Below, one piece after another: positions 1-8,898 of a DNA stretch of 64,000 nucleotides. The DNA is from Hydrogenophaga sp. BPS33 (lineage in GTDB: Bacteria; Pseudomonadota; Gammaproteobacteria; Burkholderiales; Burkholderiaceae_C), in NCBI RefSeq assembly GCF_009859475.1, contig NZ_CP044549.1, positions 4,030,001 to 4,094,000 on the forward strand, given 5' to 3'. Made by a program: the position numbers and the translations under genes. Each line of letters starts with the position of its first letter. Positions within the stretch are counted from its first letter, which is position 1. The notes below the pieces were generated by a model. The model was not told the DNA's origin and ran no database searches. It worked only from the letters and a program-made list of their open reading frames with translations.

Positions 1-654
1 GAAGCCGAGGCGCGCGGCGTGGGCGAACATGCCAAGGGCCGCTTGCGCGTGCTGGTGCCGCACGCCTTCGGCCAGGAGCAACTGGTGCTTCCGCTGACCG
101 AGTTTCTGCGCCAGCACCCGGAGGTGGACGTGGACTGGCTGCTGCGCGACGACGTGCACGACCTGATTGGCGCAGGCATCGATTGCGCGCTGCAGGTGGG
201 CGAGATCCGCGACCCCTCGGTGGTGGCGATCAAGCTGACCGACGTGCCGCGCATCGTGGTGGCCTCCCCTGCCCTGCTCAAGCGCTCACGCCAGCCGCGC
301 GAGGTGGCGGATCTGGCGCAGCTGCCCTGGCTGGCGCTGAGCACCTACTACCGCAACGAGGTCTCGCTCACCCATCTGCGCACGGGCGCGGTGCACCGCT
401 TCGACATCCAGCCGCGCATGAGCACCGACAACCTGTACGCGCTGCGCCAGGCCGCCGTGCTGGGCCTGGGCGTGGGCATCGGGTCGAAGTGGATGATGGA
501 GGCCGATCTGGCCGCCGGCCGGCTGGTGCACCTCATGCCCGAGTGGCAGGCGCCGCACCTGCCCCTGCACCTGATCTATCCGCACGCGCGCTACTACCCC
601 GTGCGGCTGCGGCGCTTCATCGACGCGATGCGCGGGGCCATGCCCTCGGCCTGA
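1..654 (+). CDS. LysR-type transcriptional regulator, C-terminal part (5' end outside window)
   Basis: The reading frame is open from the first base, so the gene starts upstream of the window and its N-terminal winged helix-turn-helix is not visible. The 217 codons present match the effector-binding (periplasmic-binding-protein-like) domain of LysR regulators: an RLRV-L-P segment at the domain start, the D-x-x-I-x-x-G-I-D-C-A-L-Q-V-G stretch, and a late A-V-L-G-L-G-V-G-I segment. The GTG at 19 is an internal valine, not a start. The gene converges on the TonB-dependent receptor on the other strand, so its target is more likely upstream and out of view. The family call is firm; the effector is unknown. 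Confidence 0.88.
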   Translation, partial: EAEARGVGEHAKGRLRVLVPHAFGQEQLVLPLTEFLRQHPEVDVDWLLRDDVHDLIGAGIDCALQVGEIRDPSVVAIKLTDVPRIVVASPALLKRSRQPREVADLAQLPWLALSTYYRNEVSLTHLRTGAVHRFDIQPRMSTDNLYALRQAAVLGLGVGIGSKWMMEADLAAGRLVHLMPEWQAPHLPLHLIYPHARYYPVRLRRFIDAMRGAMPSA

Positions 655-675
655 GGGCGACGCAGGGGGGGGTGT

Positions 676-2772
676 TCAGAATCCAGCGTTCAGGCTCACC
701 GCCAGACGGCGGCCCTCGTCCACCAGCCAGTTGCCCGCAAGCCCTGCGGCGCGCGAGCGCGTGTCCACCGGCATCACGCGGTCAGCGACGTTGAGCAGCG
801 CGAACTTCAGCGAGAGCGTGCGGTTGAAATCGTAGGAGCCGCCGATGTCGAACGTGGCCGAGCCCGGGCGGCGCAAGGTGCCGTTGGCGAAGTTGCGAAA
901 TCCCGCCCAGTACTGCTCGGACATGGCGTTGACCCGCGCGAACAGCGCCAGGGCGTGGCTCGCCTTCCAGTCCACCTGCGCGTTGAGCACGTGCTCGGGC
1001 GTGCGGTCCAGCGGCTGTCCCGCCAGCGAACTGCCGTTGAAGGCCGGCTCGCCGCCCGCGCCGCGCTTGGACTTGGTATAGGTGTAGTTGCCCGAGAGTT
1101 TCCAGTTCTTCGCCAGCGGCGTGGATGCCGAGAGTTCGATGCCCTTGAGCGTGACCTGCGAGAGGTTGTCGTACACGTAGATGTTGCGCGTGGGCACGCG
1201 GGGGTCGGTCACGCCGGTGTCGTAGCTGGTCACCTTGTTCTTGAAGTCGTTGTGGAACAGCGTGGCGCTCACGCTGCTGCCAGCGGCGAAGTCGTGATGC
1301 AGGCCGATCTCGGTGTTGGTGCTGGTCTCGGGCTTGAGGTCGGGGTTGCCGCACAAGGTGCCCGGCGGCTGGAAATTGGCCACGGGGCCGCCCGAGGTCA
1401 TGCAATAGCCGGCCGTGCTCTGGCGGATGGTGGGCGCCTTGAAGCCCTTGGACACGCCGCCGCGCAAGGTAGTGGCCTCGCTGAGCTTGTAGACACCGTG
1501 CAGGCGCGGCGTCCATTCGTTGCCGTAGCGCTCGTCGTGGTCCATGCGCACGCCACCGGTCAAGGTGAGGCGGTCGGTGAGGAAGTATTCGTCTTCAGCG
1601 TAGAGCGCCCAGTTGTTCAGCGACACCTTGTCCACGTTGGCGGCATAGGTCGAGCCGGGAATGGCGTCCTGGCGCGAGATGCCTTCGAGGTCCACGCGGC
1701 TGATCTGCGCGCCGAACTTGAACACGCTGTTGCCCAGGGGCGTGGTCAGGCCGGCGTCGAGCACGGTGTTGGTGAGGTCGGGCGACGCAATGGCCTGCAC
1801 GCCATTGGTCCAGTCGGTGCGGCTGGCCTGCTCCTGCTGCAGGGCCACGCGGGTGGTCCACTGGCCGGAGCGGCCTTCGTGCGTGAGCGCCCAGTGGTCG
1901 CGGTCGTGGCGCGTGCGCAGGCGGTTGCCGTTGGCCGCCAGGGTCTTGCCCGGCGTCTGCTCCCAGGTGTATGCCTGCGTGCCCACTTCGGCACTCACGG
2001 TATGGTCGGGACCGATCTTGAAGGTGGCCTTGGCGGTGAGGTTGCGGTCTTCGCTGCCATAGGCGCCCTGGAAACCCGAATTGGGGTAGTACGCGGTGTC
2101 TTCCCGGCGCTTGGACACGCCGCCGTAGATCTGCAGGCCCACCACGTCGTGCTTGACGGGTCCGCCGAGCCAGAAGTGGGTGTTGCCGGTATTGCCGAGT
2201 TCGGAACGCTCCTGCACCACGCTGCCCACCTCCACGCTGCCGCCCCATTTCTGCGGCACCTTGCGCGTGATGATGTTAATGACGCCCCCCATGGCATCGG
2301 AGCCGTAGAGCGAGGACATCGGTCCGCGCACCACCTCGATGCGTTCGATGGCGGCCAACGGCGGCAGCAGGTTGGACTGCACCCCGCCTGTGCCCCGGTT
2401 CATGGTCTCGCGCGTGCTCTGGCGTTTGCCATCGACCAGGAACAAGGTGTATTCGCCCGGCATGCCCCGGATGGAGATGTCGTTGTCGCTGGGCGAACCG
2501 GCGGAGGTGACCACGCCCTCCAGGCGGCCCACCAGCTCGCGCAGGTTGGTCGCGGGCGAGGCGTCGATGTCTTCACGCGTGATCACGCTGATGCTGGCCG
2601 GCGCCTCTTTCACGGCCTGCTCGCGCGCGGTGGCGGTCACCACCACCGTGCCCAGGGTGGGCGTCGAGGCCTCGGGGTTCTGTGCGTGCGCGGTGGCGGA
2701 CAGCGCGCACAGTAGCGCGAGGAACGTGGGGCGGAACGGAGGAAGGCTGGTCATGGAAAAGTGGGTCTGCAT
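676..2772 (-). CDS. TonB-dependent outer-membrane receptor (siderophore/iron type)
   Basis: This is an outer-membrane active transporter energised by TonB-ExbBD. The protein of about 698 residues opens with a signal peptide ending in A-H-A-Q. A plug domain follows (roughly residues 50-165, with the V-x-V-V-R-G-P and G-A/S-x-A-x-G-G-V-I-N-I-I-T-R type motifs). The rest is a beta-barrel ending in a terminal Phe, as the BAM machinery requires. The frame extends to 2829, but a Fur-box-like site at 2789-2807 makes a start at 2772 or 2754 more likely. The PchR-like regulator just upstream on the same strand points to a siderophore or other iron chelate as ligand. No siderophore biosynthesis genes are nearby, so the ligand is probably foreign. 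Haem or vitamin B12 cannot be excluded. Confidence 0.9.
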   Translation of the reverse strand: MQTHFSMTSLPPFRPTFLALLCALSATAHAQNPEASTPTLGTVVVTATAREQAVKEAPASISVITREDIDASPATNLRELVGRLEGVVTSAGSPSDNDISIRGMPGEYTLFLVDGKRQSTRETMNRGTGGVQSNLLPPLAAIERIEVVRGPMSSLYGSDAMGGVINIITRKVPQKWGGSVEVGSVVQERSELGNTGNTHFWLGGPVKHDVVGLQIYGGVSKRREDTAYYPNSGFQGAYGSEDRNLTAKATFKIGPDHTVSAEVGTQAYTWEQTPGKTLAANGNRLRTRHDRDHWALTHEGRSGQWTTRVALQQEQASRTDWTNGVQAIASPDLTNTVLDAGLTTPLGNSVFKFGAQISRVDLEGISRQDAIPGSTYAANVDKVSLNNWALYAEDEYFLTDRLTLTGGVRMDHDERYGNEWTPRLHGVYKLSEATTLRGGVSKGFKAPTIRQSTAGYCMTSGGPVANFQPPGTLCGNPDLKPETSTNTEIGLHHDFAAGSSVSATLFHNDFKNKVTSYDTGVTDPRVPTRNIYVYDNLSQVTLKGIELSASTPLAKNWKLSGNYTYTKSKRGAGGEPAFNGSSLAGQPLDRTPEHVLNAQVDWKASHALALFARVNAMSEQYWAGFRNFANGTLRRPGSATFDIGGSYDFNRTLSLKFALLNVADRVMPVDTRSRAAGLAGNWLVDEGRRLAVSLNAGF

Positions 2773-2788
2773 GGGAAGGACGTCAGAT

Positions 2789-2807
2789 GAGAATGCTTTG
2801 CATTTAC
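2789..2807. promoter_or_regulatory. Fur-box-like site before the TonB receptor
   Basis: The 19 bp read GAGAATGCTTTGCATTTAC and match about 12 of 19 positions of the classical Fur consensus. The site lies 17 bp upstream of the chosen receptor start, where Fur would block transcription when iron is plentiful. A second such site precedes the neighbouring regulator. This is inferred from pattern only. Confidence 0.5.
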
Positions 2808-2917
2808 CAGGATCCCCGGATTCTTCCACCCGGCGGGCCTGGCTTGCTTTGCGGCGGCTACGAAGATGTTTGCGCGCGCCACGATCTGCGCGCCGGGCGG
2901 GAACTGCCGGCCCCGCG

Positions 2918-3865
2918 TCAGATCCGGCTGCGCGCGTGCTTGGGCATCAGGCCGAAGCGGCGCTTGTAGGCGGTGGAGAAATTTGCCGCGCTGGTGTAGC
3001 CGGCAATGCTGGCCGCCTGCGACACCGTCACGCCCTCGCGCTGCAGGGCGTCGCGCGCCCGCTGCAGGCGGCTGGCGCGGATGAAGTCGAACACCGAGGT
3101 GCCATACAACGCACGGAATTGGCGTTGCAAGGTGGTGGCGTTCACGCCGGCGTGGCGCGCGATGTCGTCCATGGAGAGCGCATGCGCTTCTGGCCGCGCG
3201 AGAAACTCGCGCAGATCGCTCAGGCGGCGCTGTTCCTGGGGCCGCAAGGCCGTGCCCGCCGCCAGCGCGCCGGGTTGTGCCCCGGCCAGGTGGCCCAGCG
3301 CCTCCAGCACCAGCTCCAGCGCGCGCGATTCCAGGTAGATGTTCTGCAACAGCGGGTCGACCATGGGCGGGCGCACCATCTGCTCGGCCAGGGCCACCGC
3401 ACGCGCGGAGGCCTGCCACTGCGCCATGGCGAGATGCCGGGTGAGAAAGTCCCGCACGCCCTCGCCCGCGTCCATTAGACCGGCCTGCGCGAGCCACTCC
3501 CGACCCAACCCCATGGTCACACGTCGGGCGTAGTTGCCCTGGTGCGCCCGCCGCGTGAACACGTCGGGTTCGGCCACGGAAACGGCCAGCGCCTGTGCCG
3601 TCGGCCGCCGCCCGCCCGCACTGGAGAGCTGCACGCGGTGCTGGCCATACGACACGTCCACCGACCCCTCCAGCAGCAGCACGATGCGCAGCGCTTCGGT
3701 CAGGTCGCCCTGGCCGGTGAAGCCGACCGTATCGCGCACATCGTCGGCATGCACTTCCAGGCCGGGGCGCAGATGGCGTACGCGGCGCAGGTGCTCGGCG
3801 AGCGCGCGCGGTGTGCCCTGCTGGGCCGCTTCGGCGGGGGCAATGGGAGTGAAGGAAGACGACAC
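2918..3865 (-). CDS. AraC/XylS-family regulator, PchR-like
   Basis: The 315-residue protein has a C-terminal AraC DNA-binding domain (about residues 215-312). It shows the first helix-turn-helix (S-M-D-D-I-A-R-H-A-G-V-N), the linker Q-R-Q-F-R, and the second helix-turn-helix ending in the hallmark A-A-N-F-S-T-A-Y-K-R-R-F-G. The N-terminal half lacks strong motifs and resembles the ligand-sensing part of PchR-type regulators, which bind a ferric siderophore and activate the cognate receptor. It is transcribed towards the TonB-dependent receptor, whose start lies about 145 bp further on. A Fur-box-like site lies upstream at 3939-3957. The family is certain; the siderophore role is inferred from context. 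Confidence 0.88.
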   Translation of the reverse strand: MSSSFTPIAPAEAAQQGTPRALAEHLRRVRHLRPGLEVHADDVRDTVGFTGQGDLTEALRIVLLLEGSVDVSYGQHRVQLSSAGGRRPTAQALAVSVAEPDVFTRRAHQGNYARRVTMGLGREWLAQAGLMDAGEGVRDFLTRHLAMAQWQASARAVALAEQMVRPPMVDPLLQNIYLESRALELVLEALGHLAGAQPGALAAGTALRPQEQRRLSDLREFLARPEAHALSMDDIARHAGVNATTLQRQFRALYGTSVFDFIRASRLQRARDALQREGVTVSQAASIAGYTSAANFSTAYKRRFGLMPKHARSRI

Positions 3866-3938
3866 TGGGTGCAGAGGAAAGACGGGGGCGCAGAGGGCGC
3901 AACCAGGGCCACCAGTCTAATGACCGCGCCCCTCAAAT

Positions 3939-3957
3939 GCAAATAATTCTCAATAAC
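3939..3957. promoter_or_regulatory. Fur-box-like site before the AraC-family regulator
   Basis: The sequence GCAAATAATTCTCAATAAC matches about 12 of 19 positions of the Fur consensus and closely resembles the common proteobacterial Fur half-sites (AATAATTCTCA). It lies about 75 bp upstream of the regulator start in an AT-richer stretch. Together with the site at 2789-2807 it suggests that both genes are iron-repressed. Confidence 0.55.
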
Positions 3958-4066
3958 ATGCTATGACCGGTGCGGGCGATGGCTGCCCTCGCCAAACAAG
4001 ACGGCACTGCGGGCCTGCACCCGAGGAAACCCCAGTTCCTGGCCTTGCTCATTTCTGCAATATTAC

Positions 4067-4084
4067 AAACCACTTGGTCGGTTT
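4067..4084. promoter_or_regulatory. operator-like dyad before the catabolic cluster
   Basis: AAACC and GGTTT face each other across 8 bp (AAACC-ACTTGGTC-GGTTT). The right half GGTCGGTTT resembles half-sites used by some TetR-family repressors. The dyad lies in the AT-rich stretch about 40 bp upstream of the first gene of the cluster. The TetR gene at 11037-11687 is the natural candidate to bind it. The left half is degenerate, so this is only a suggestion. Confidence 0.3.
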
Positions 4085-4122
4085 GTTAATAGCCAAGACC
4101 ACCACCCGGAGTGAGACATCAC

Positions 4123-4671
4123 ATGCCCAAGAACGACGACACCGCCCTGCGCCACCTGCTGGTCAAAGAACGGTTGCACGAACTGGAAATGGCTTACTGC
4201 CGCGGCGTGGACCGCCGCGACGCCGATCTGCTGCGCTCGATCTTTTTCGACGACGCGATTGAGGAACACGGCGAGATGTACCGCGGCAGCGCACAGGCCT
4301 TTGTGGACTGGGTGTTCCGCGACTTCATGCCCCGCTACGAGCTCACCACGCACTACGTGCTCAACGAGTGGTACCGCGTGGACGGTGACAAGGCCGAAGG
4401 CGAAACGCACCGCCTCTCCTACCACCGCGAGCGCGCGCCCGACGGCAGCGCCACCGAAGCGATCGCGGCCTGCCGCACCTTCAACCGCTACGAATGCCGC
4501 GAGGGCGTCTGGAAGATCGCCTTTCGCGCGGTGGTGCGCGACTGGGTGAGCGCGCGTCCGGTGGACGACAAGCTCTACCAGGGCCACTTCGGCATGGAGA
4601 TCAGCGGCACCGGCGCGAGCGACGCCTCGTACCGCCTGCTCTCGATGTTTCCGCGCAACGAGCGCATGTAG
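4123..4671 (+). CDS. SnoaL-like / NTF2-fold protein, possible small dehydratase, isomerase or hydroxylase subunit
   Basis: The ATG at 4123 is chosen because GGAG lies 11 bp before it; a GTG at 4111 is the alternative. The roughly 182-residue protein has the SnoaL-like cone fold pattern: an N-terminal helix (L-H-E-L-E-M-A-Y-C-R-G-V-D-R-R-D-A-D), a long second helix, and beta strands containing T-T-H-Y-V-L-N-E-W and F-N-R-Y-E. This superfamily includes dehydratases, isomerases and the small subunits of ring-hydroxylating dioxygenases. It is the first gene of the catabolic cluster, with only 9 bp before the next gene. The fold call is fairly firm; no substrate can be assigned. Confidence 0.8.
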   Translation: MPKNDDTALRHLLVKERLHELEMAYCRGVDRRDADLLRSIFFDDAIEEHGEMYRGSAQAFVDWVFRDFMPRYELTTHYVLNEWYRVDGDKAEGETHRLSYHRERAPDGSATEAIAACRTFNRYECREGVWKIAFRAVVRDWVSARPVDDKLYQGHFGMEISGTGASDASYRLLSMFPRNERM

Positions 4672-4680
4672 GGAAGCCCC

Positions 4681-5430
4681 ATGAACGTCGGCATCATTGG
4701 TACAGGCAACATGGGGCGCACGCTGGGCTGCGGCTGGGCGGTGCAGGGACATGCGGTGTTCTTCGGCGCGCGCGGTGGCGACACCGCACAGCAGGCCGCC
4801 GAGCTGGCCCGCGCGGCCGGCGCGCGCGAGGTGCATTTCGGCAGCAACCGCGAGGCCGCCGCCTTCGGCGACGCGCTGTTCTACAGCCCGCGCGACATCG
4901 CGCCGCTCGACGTGGTCGGGCCGGACCTCTCGGTGTTCGACGGCAAGGTGGTGATCGACCCGAACAACTGGCCCGTGCCGGCCGGTGGCTTCGACTTCGC
5001 GCCCATCGCGCAATCGCTGGCGGAAAAACTGCAGGCCGCGCTGCCGCGCGCACGAGTGGTGAAGTGCTTCAACACCATGGCGCAGGAACTGTTCGAAATG
5101 CCGGTGGAGACCTTGCGCGCCCAAGGCGTGTCGGCCTTCATCGCCACCGACGACGAGGGCGCGCGCCGCACCGTCGCGCAACTGGCCAGCGACCTGGGCC
5201 TGGCTCCCGTCGACATGGGGCCACTACGCAACGCGCGCCTCGTCGAGCCGCTGGGCGACGTGATCCGCTACCTCATCCTCGGCGCGGGCCTGGGCCCCTG
5301 GGCCACGCTGAAGGTGGACGTGCTCGAAGCCGCCGCCACCGGCCGCTTCGGCGGCCGCCGCGCCTCGGCCTGGTGGGCACGCAACAGCGCCGCCGAAACG
5401 GCCGACGACACCGCACAACCCACCCACTGA
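4681..5430 (+). CDS. NAD(P)-binding oxidoreductase, F420-dependent NADP reductase-like
   Basis: The 249-residue protein opens with a Rossmann nucleotide-binding motif (G-I-I-G-T-G-N-M-G, residues 4-12) and continues with a pattern typical of the coenzyme F420-dependent NADP reductase family: V-V-I-D-P-N-N-W-P and V-V-K-C-F-N-T-M. F420 use is not expected here, because beta-proteobacterial members of this family are simply unassigned NAD(P) enzymes. It sits between the SnoaL-like gene and a Bug receptor in the catabolic cluster and probably carries out a reduction or oxidation in the same pathway. The substrate is unknown. Confidence 0.78.
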   Translation: MNVGIIGTGNMGRTLGCGWAVQGHAVFFGARGGDTAQQAAELARAAGAREVHFGSNREAAAFGDALFYSPRDIAPLDVVGPDLSVFDGKVVIDPNNWPVPAGGFDFAPIAQSLAEKLQAALPRARVVKCFNTMAQELFEMPVETLRAQGVSAFIATDDEGARRTVAQLASDLGLAPVDMGPLRNARLVEPLGDVIRYLILGAGLGPWATLKVDVLEAAATGRFGGRRASAWWARNSAAETADDTAQPTH

Positions 5431-5475
5431 GAAGCGGGCTTTTTCCCCTGACCGACCACCCCACGGAGCCACACC

Positions 5476-6474
5476 ATGACCCCATCACGCCGTCCTTTGC
5501 TGCGCGCCCTCGCGGCCGCCGCCCTCCTCGCGCTCACCGCCACTGCCGCGACTTCCACGCTCGCGCAAAACTTCCCCGACAAACCGATCCGCATCGTGGT
5601 GCCGTTCAGCCCCGGCGGCGGGCTCGACGCCACCGCGCGCGCCCTGGGCCAGGGGCTGACCAAGCGCCTGGGCCAGCCGGTGATCGTGGAGAACAAGCCC
5701 GGTGGCAACGGCGTGATCGCCACCAGCTACGTCGCCAGCGCCAAGCCCGACGGCTACACGCTGTACCTGTGCGTGACCGCGCCCTGGTCCATACTGCCCG
5801 CGCTCTACAAGCGCCCGCTCGGCTACGACGCCACCAAGGACTACACCGCCGTCGCACTGGTGGCCGAATTCCAGACCGTGATCTTCGTGAACCCCAAGAC
5901 CAGGATCACGACGCTCAAGGGCTACATCGACCATGCGCGCGCCAACCCCGGCAAGCTCTCGTATTCCTCGACCGGCACCGCGCAGCCCTACACGCTGGCC
6001 ACCGAACTGATCAAGTCCAAGGCCGGCATCGACATCCTGCAAGTGCCCTTCCCCGGTGCCGCGCCCGCGATCCAGGCGGTCGTGGCCGGCGACGTCGACT
6101 CGGCCATGTTCGACGTCGGCGGCTCCGCGCCCTTCATCAAGGCCGACCGCCTCACGCCGCTGGCCGTGCTGGGCAAGAACCGCGTGCCCTCGCTGCCCGA
6201 GGTGCCCACCGTGACCGAAGCCGGTTTGACGGGTGTGGACCTTCCCATGATCTGGATGGGCATCGTCGGCCCCGGCGGCCTGCCCCCGGCCGTGGTGCAG
6301 AAGCTCAACACCGAGATCAACGCCGTGCTGCGCAGCGAGGAGATGGCCACCATGCTCGCCGGCCAATCGCTCACGCCGCTGCCCGCCACGCCCGAACAAA
6401 TGGACACCCAGATCAAGGGGGACGTGCGCGCCTGGGGCGGCCTGATCCGCCAGCTCGGCCTGCAACTGGACTGA
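5476..6474 (+). CDS. Bug-family tripartite tricarboxylate transporter substrate-binding protein (orphan)
   Basis: The 332-residue exported protein has an N-terminal signal peptide ending near T-L-A-Q, then the Bug signature F-P-D-K-P-I-R-I-V-V-P-F-S-P-G-G-G and the G-V-I-A-T-S-Y-V-A motif. These periplasmic receptors bind organic acids and deliver them to a TctAB-type membrane pair. No membrane partner is next to it. The stop lies only 2 bp before the following flavoprotein start, so it is part of the catabolic operon and probably binds the pathway substrate or a related aromatic or carboxylic acid. Confidence 0.9.
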   Translation: MTPSRRPLLRALAAAALLALTATAATSTLAQNFPDKPIRIVVPFSPGGGLDATARALGQGLTKRLGQPVIVENKPGGNGVIATSYVASAKPDGYTLYLCVTAPWSILPALYKRPLGYDATKDYTAVALVAEFQTVIFVNPKTRITTLKGYIDHARANPGKLSYSSTGTAQPYTLATELIKSKAGIDILQVPFPGAAPAIQAVVAGDVDSAMFDVGGSAPFIKADRLTPLAVLGKNRVPSLPEVPTVTEAGLTGVDLPMIWMGIVGPGGLPPAVVQKLNTEINAVLRSEEMATMLAGQSLTPLPATPEQMDTQIKGDVRAWGGLIRQLGLQLD

Positions 6475-6476
6475 CC

Positions 6477-7892
6477 ATGAACGCCGACTCCTCGTCCTCC
6501 TACGACGTCATCGTCATCGGCGCCGGCATGGCCGGCCACTGCGCCGCCATCGAAGCAGCGCAAAGCGGCGCGCGCACGATCCTGCTGGAAAAAATGCCGA
6601 CCTATGGCGGCAGCACCGCCATGTGCGGCGGCGCCTTCGCGTTCGCCGGCACGGACGTGCAGAAGCGGCGAGGCATCGCCGACACGCCCGAACTGCTCGA
6701 ACAAGACCTGATTGCCTGCAGCCACCACGCGGGCGACCCGGCCGTGATGCACGCGTATGCCGAGCACCAGTTCGAGGCCTACCGCTGGCTGGAAAACCTG
6801 GGCCTGGTGTTCGACAACGTCACGCTCAACGGTGGCCAGTCGGTGCCGCGCTTGCACAGCCTGGACCCCAAGGCCATGCTGCGCCTGCTGCACCAGAAGC
6901 TGGCCGACGCGGGCGGCGCGTTCCGTGCGAATGCGGGCGTCAAGCGCCTGCTCACGCGCGGCGAAGACGCAGAGCGTGAAGTCATCGGCGTCGAGCTGCA
7001 GAACGGCGAACCGCTGTGGGCCGAAGGCGGCGTGGTAATCGCCACCGGCGGCTTCTCGCGTTCGCGCGACATGGTGGCGCGCTTCGCCCCGCACCTGGCC
7101 GATGCCAAGCCCATGGGTGGCGAAGGCAACACCGGCGACGGCCTGCGCATGGCCTGGGCTCTGGGCGCGGACATGGTCGACATGGGTTTCACCAAAGGCA
7201 CCTTCGGCGCTCCCGCCGACAAGCCCCTGCCGGGCAAGGAAGCCATCGCGCCGCACCTGGTGCACACCATGTACAAGGGCGGGCTCATCGTGAACCGCCA
7301 GGGCGAGCGCTACGTCAACGAATCCGAGTCGTACAAGGTGATCGGCGAAGCCACGCTGAAGCAGCCCGAGCGCATCGGCGTGCAGGTGTTCGACCAAACC
7401 ATCATGGCGCAATCCGCTCCGTTCCCCACGGTGGACGACTACAACGCAGCGCTCGACGCCGGCCTCATCCAAAAGGCCGACACGCTCGCCGAACTGGCCG
7501 CGCGGATGGACCTGCCCACCGAGGCCCTGGAAGACACCGTGGCGCGCTACAACGCCGCCGCGCGGGGCCAGGCACCGGACGACATGGGCCGCGATTGCCT
7601 CACGGCCGGCTACGGGCAGGTGCCGCCGGTGGCCGTGGCGCCGTTCCACGCCATCGCCTGCACCACCGGCCTGAACTCCACCTACTGCGGCCTGCACACC
7701 GACGCGGGCGCGCGCGTGCTCGACGTGTTCGGCGCCCCCATTCCCGGCCTCTACGCCACCGGCGAGGTGATGGGAGGGCTGCACGGCGCGTCCTACCTCA
7801 GCGGCTCGTCGCTGGCCAAGGGCTGCATCTTCGGCCGCCTCGCCGCGCAGGACGCGAAGCGGCGCGCCGGCGCGGCGCTGGCCACCGCTTGA
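6477..7892 (+). CDS. FAD-dependent oxidoreductase of the fumarate reductase / 3-ketosteroid dehydrogenase family
   Basis: The ATG at 6477 follows the receptor stop by 2 bp. The 471-residue flavoprotein begins with a classical FAD motif (V-I-V-I-G-A-G-M-A-G-H) followed by L-L-E-K-M-P-T-Y-G-G-S-T. It ends with the family's second FAD-contact region (G-L-Y-A-T-G-E-V-M-G-G-L-H-G, then S-L-A-K-G-C-I-F-G-R). It lacks haem-binding CxxCH motifs and a signal peptide, so it is a soluble one-domain enzyme, unlike periplasmic flavocytochrome c. Related enzymes dehydrogenate or reduce alpha,beta positions next to a carbonyl. In this cluster it may introduce or remove a double bond before ring hydroxylation. 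The exact reaction is open. Confidence 0.82.
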   Translation: MNADSSSSYDVIVIGAGMAGHCAAIEAAQSGARTILLEKMPTYGGSTAMCGGAFAFAGTDVQKRRGIADTPELLEQDLIACSHHAGDPAVMHAYAEHQFEAYRWLENLGLVFDNVTLNGGQSVPRLHSLDPKAMLRLLHQKLADAGGAFRANAGVKRLLTRGEDAEREVIGVELQNGEPLWAEGGVVIATGGFSRSRDMVARFAPHLADAKPMGGEGNTGDGLRMAWALGADMVDMGFTKGTFGAPADKPLPGKEAIAPHLVHTMYKGGLIVNRQGERYVNESESYKVIGEATLKQPERIGVQVFDQTIMAQSAPFPTVDDYNAALDAGLIQKADTLAELAARMDLPTEALEDTVARYNAAARGQAPDDMGRDCLTAGYGQVPPVAVAPFHAIACTTGLNSTYCGLHTDAGARVLDVFGAPIPGLYATGEVMGGLHGASYLSGSSLAKGCIFGRLAAQDAKRRAGAALATA

Positions 7893-7908
7893 ACCCAAGG
7901 AACCCCCG

Positions 7909-8898
7909 ATGACCGAAGCAACCGTACTCGACGCACCCAGCGCGCGCTACGACGCGATCCGCAACGTCGACGAACTCGTGCGCGCGATCGACACACTCCA
8001 CTGCACGCCGGGTTGGGTGCGGCGCGAGCAGCCGCTGTTCTGGCCCGCGCCGCGTTCGACATTCCTGCCTGTGCACTGGCGCTATGCGCAGATCCGCCCG
8101 GCCCTGCTCGCGGCCGGCCGCGTCATCGGCACCGACCTGGCCGAGCGGCGCAACTTCGTGCTGCGCAATCCGGTGCCGGGCAATCACTTCGCCACCACTC
8201 GCACGCTGGTGGGGGCCTACCAGTCGATCCTGCCAGGCGAACGCGCGCGCTCGCACCGCCACTCGCCGCACGCCCTGCGCGTGATCCTCGAGTCGCACGG
8301 GTCTTACTCGGTGGTCAACGGCCGCCAGCATCCGATGGAGAGCGGCGACATCGTGCTGACACCGGGCCACCATTGGCACGGCCACGGGCACGAAGGCAGC
8401 GAGCAGGCTTTCTGGTTCGATTGCCTGGACCTGCCCTTGGTGCACCTGCTCGAACCCATGCGCGCGGAAGACCACCCACAGCATTGGGAGCCAAACGCCG
8501 TGCGCGAAGACCACTCGCCCATGCGCATCGAATGGGCGGACACGCAGGCGCGGCTCGCGGCGCTGGCCGGCACGCCGGCCGACGCGCATGTCGGCCGCAC
8601 GCTGGACGTGACCTCGCCCCTCATGCCCACCATCACGATCAAGGTGCACCACTGGGCGTCGGGTTGGCGCGGCGGCGCGTTCCGCCACGCGGCCAACGCC
8701 ATCCACGTGGTGTTGCGCGGCAAGGGCAACACCACGGTGGACGAGGCCTCGTTCGACTGGTCGTTCGGCGACGTGTTCGTCGCCCCGCTCGGTGCGCGCG
8801 TGCGGCACACCGCCGACGAAGAGGCGGTGGTGGTGTCCTTGAGCGACGAGGGATTGATGAGGTTCTGTGGCTTCTACAGCCTGGAGGACGTGAAATGA
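7909..8898 (+). CDS. gentisate 1,2-dioxygenase-like double-cupin ring-cleavage enzyme
   Basis: The 329-residue protein has two cupin domains. The first carries the metal site: H116-R-H118 in an L-P-G-E-x-x-x-S-H-R-H context and a third histidine at W156-H157. These are the positions that bind Fe(II) in gentisate and 1-hydroxy-2-naphthoate/salicylate dioxygenases. The second cupin (residues about 235-315) keeps G-D-V-F-V-A-P-L but not the full metal set, as usual in the family. Such enzymes split a ring between a hydroxyl-bearing carbon and the carboxyl-bearing carbon. The gene overlaps the next hydroxylase gene by 4 bp. Gentisate is the likeliest substrate class, but a substituted salicylate or naphthoate is possible. 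Confidence 0.82.
   Translation: MTEATVLDAPSARYDAIRNVDELVRAIDTLHCTPGWVRREQPLFWPAPRSTFLPVHWRYAQIRPALLAAGRVIGTDLAERRNFVLRNPVPGNHFATTRTLVGAYQSILPGERARSHRHSPHALRVILESHGSYSVVNGRQHPMESGDIVLTPGHHWHGHGHEGSEQAFWFDCLDLPLVHLLEPMRAEDHPQHWEPNAVREDHSPMRIEWADTQARLAALAGTPADAHVGRTLDVTSPLMPTITIKVHHWASGWRGGAFRHAANAIHVVLRGKGNTTVDEASFDWSFGDVFVAPLGARVRHTADEEAVVVSLSDEGLMRFCGFYSLEDVK

Noticed and set aside
955..2715. Long open frame on the plus strand inside the TonB receptor gene
   Set aside because: It is antisense to a protein with clear signal peptide, plug and barrel motifs. Its product is rich in His, Arg, Ala and Gly as expected of GC-rich shadow frames, and shows no family pattern.
4494..6476. Frame open upstream of the FAD oxidoreductase through two other genes
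   Set aside because: It is read-through of a stop-poor GC-rich frame. The flavoprotein has a proper start at 6477 and its FAD motif begins right after it.
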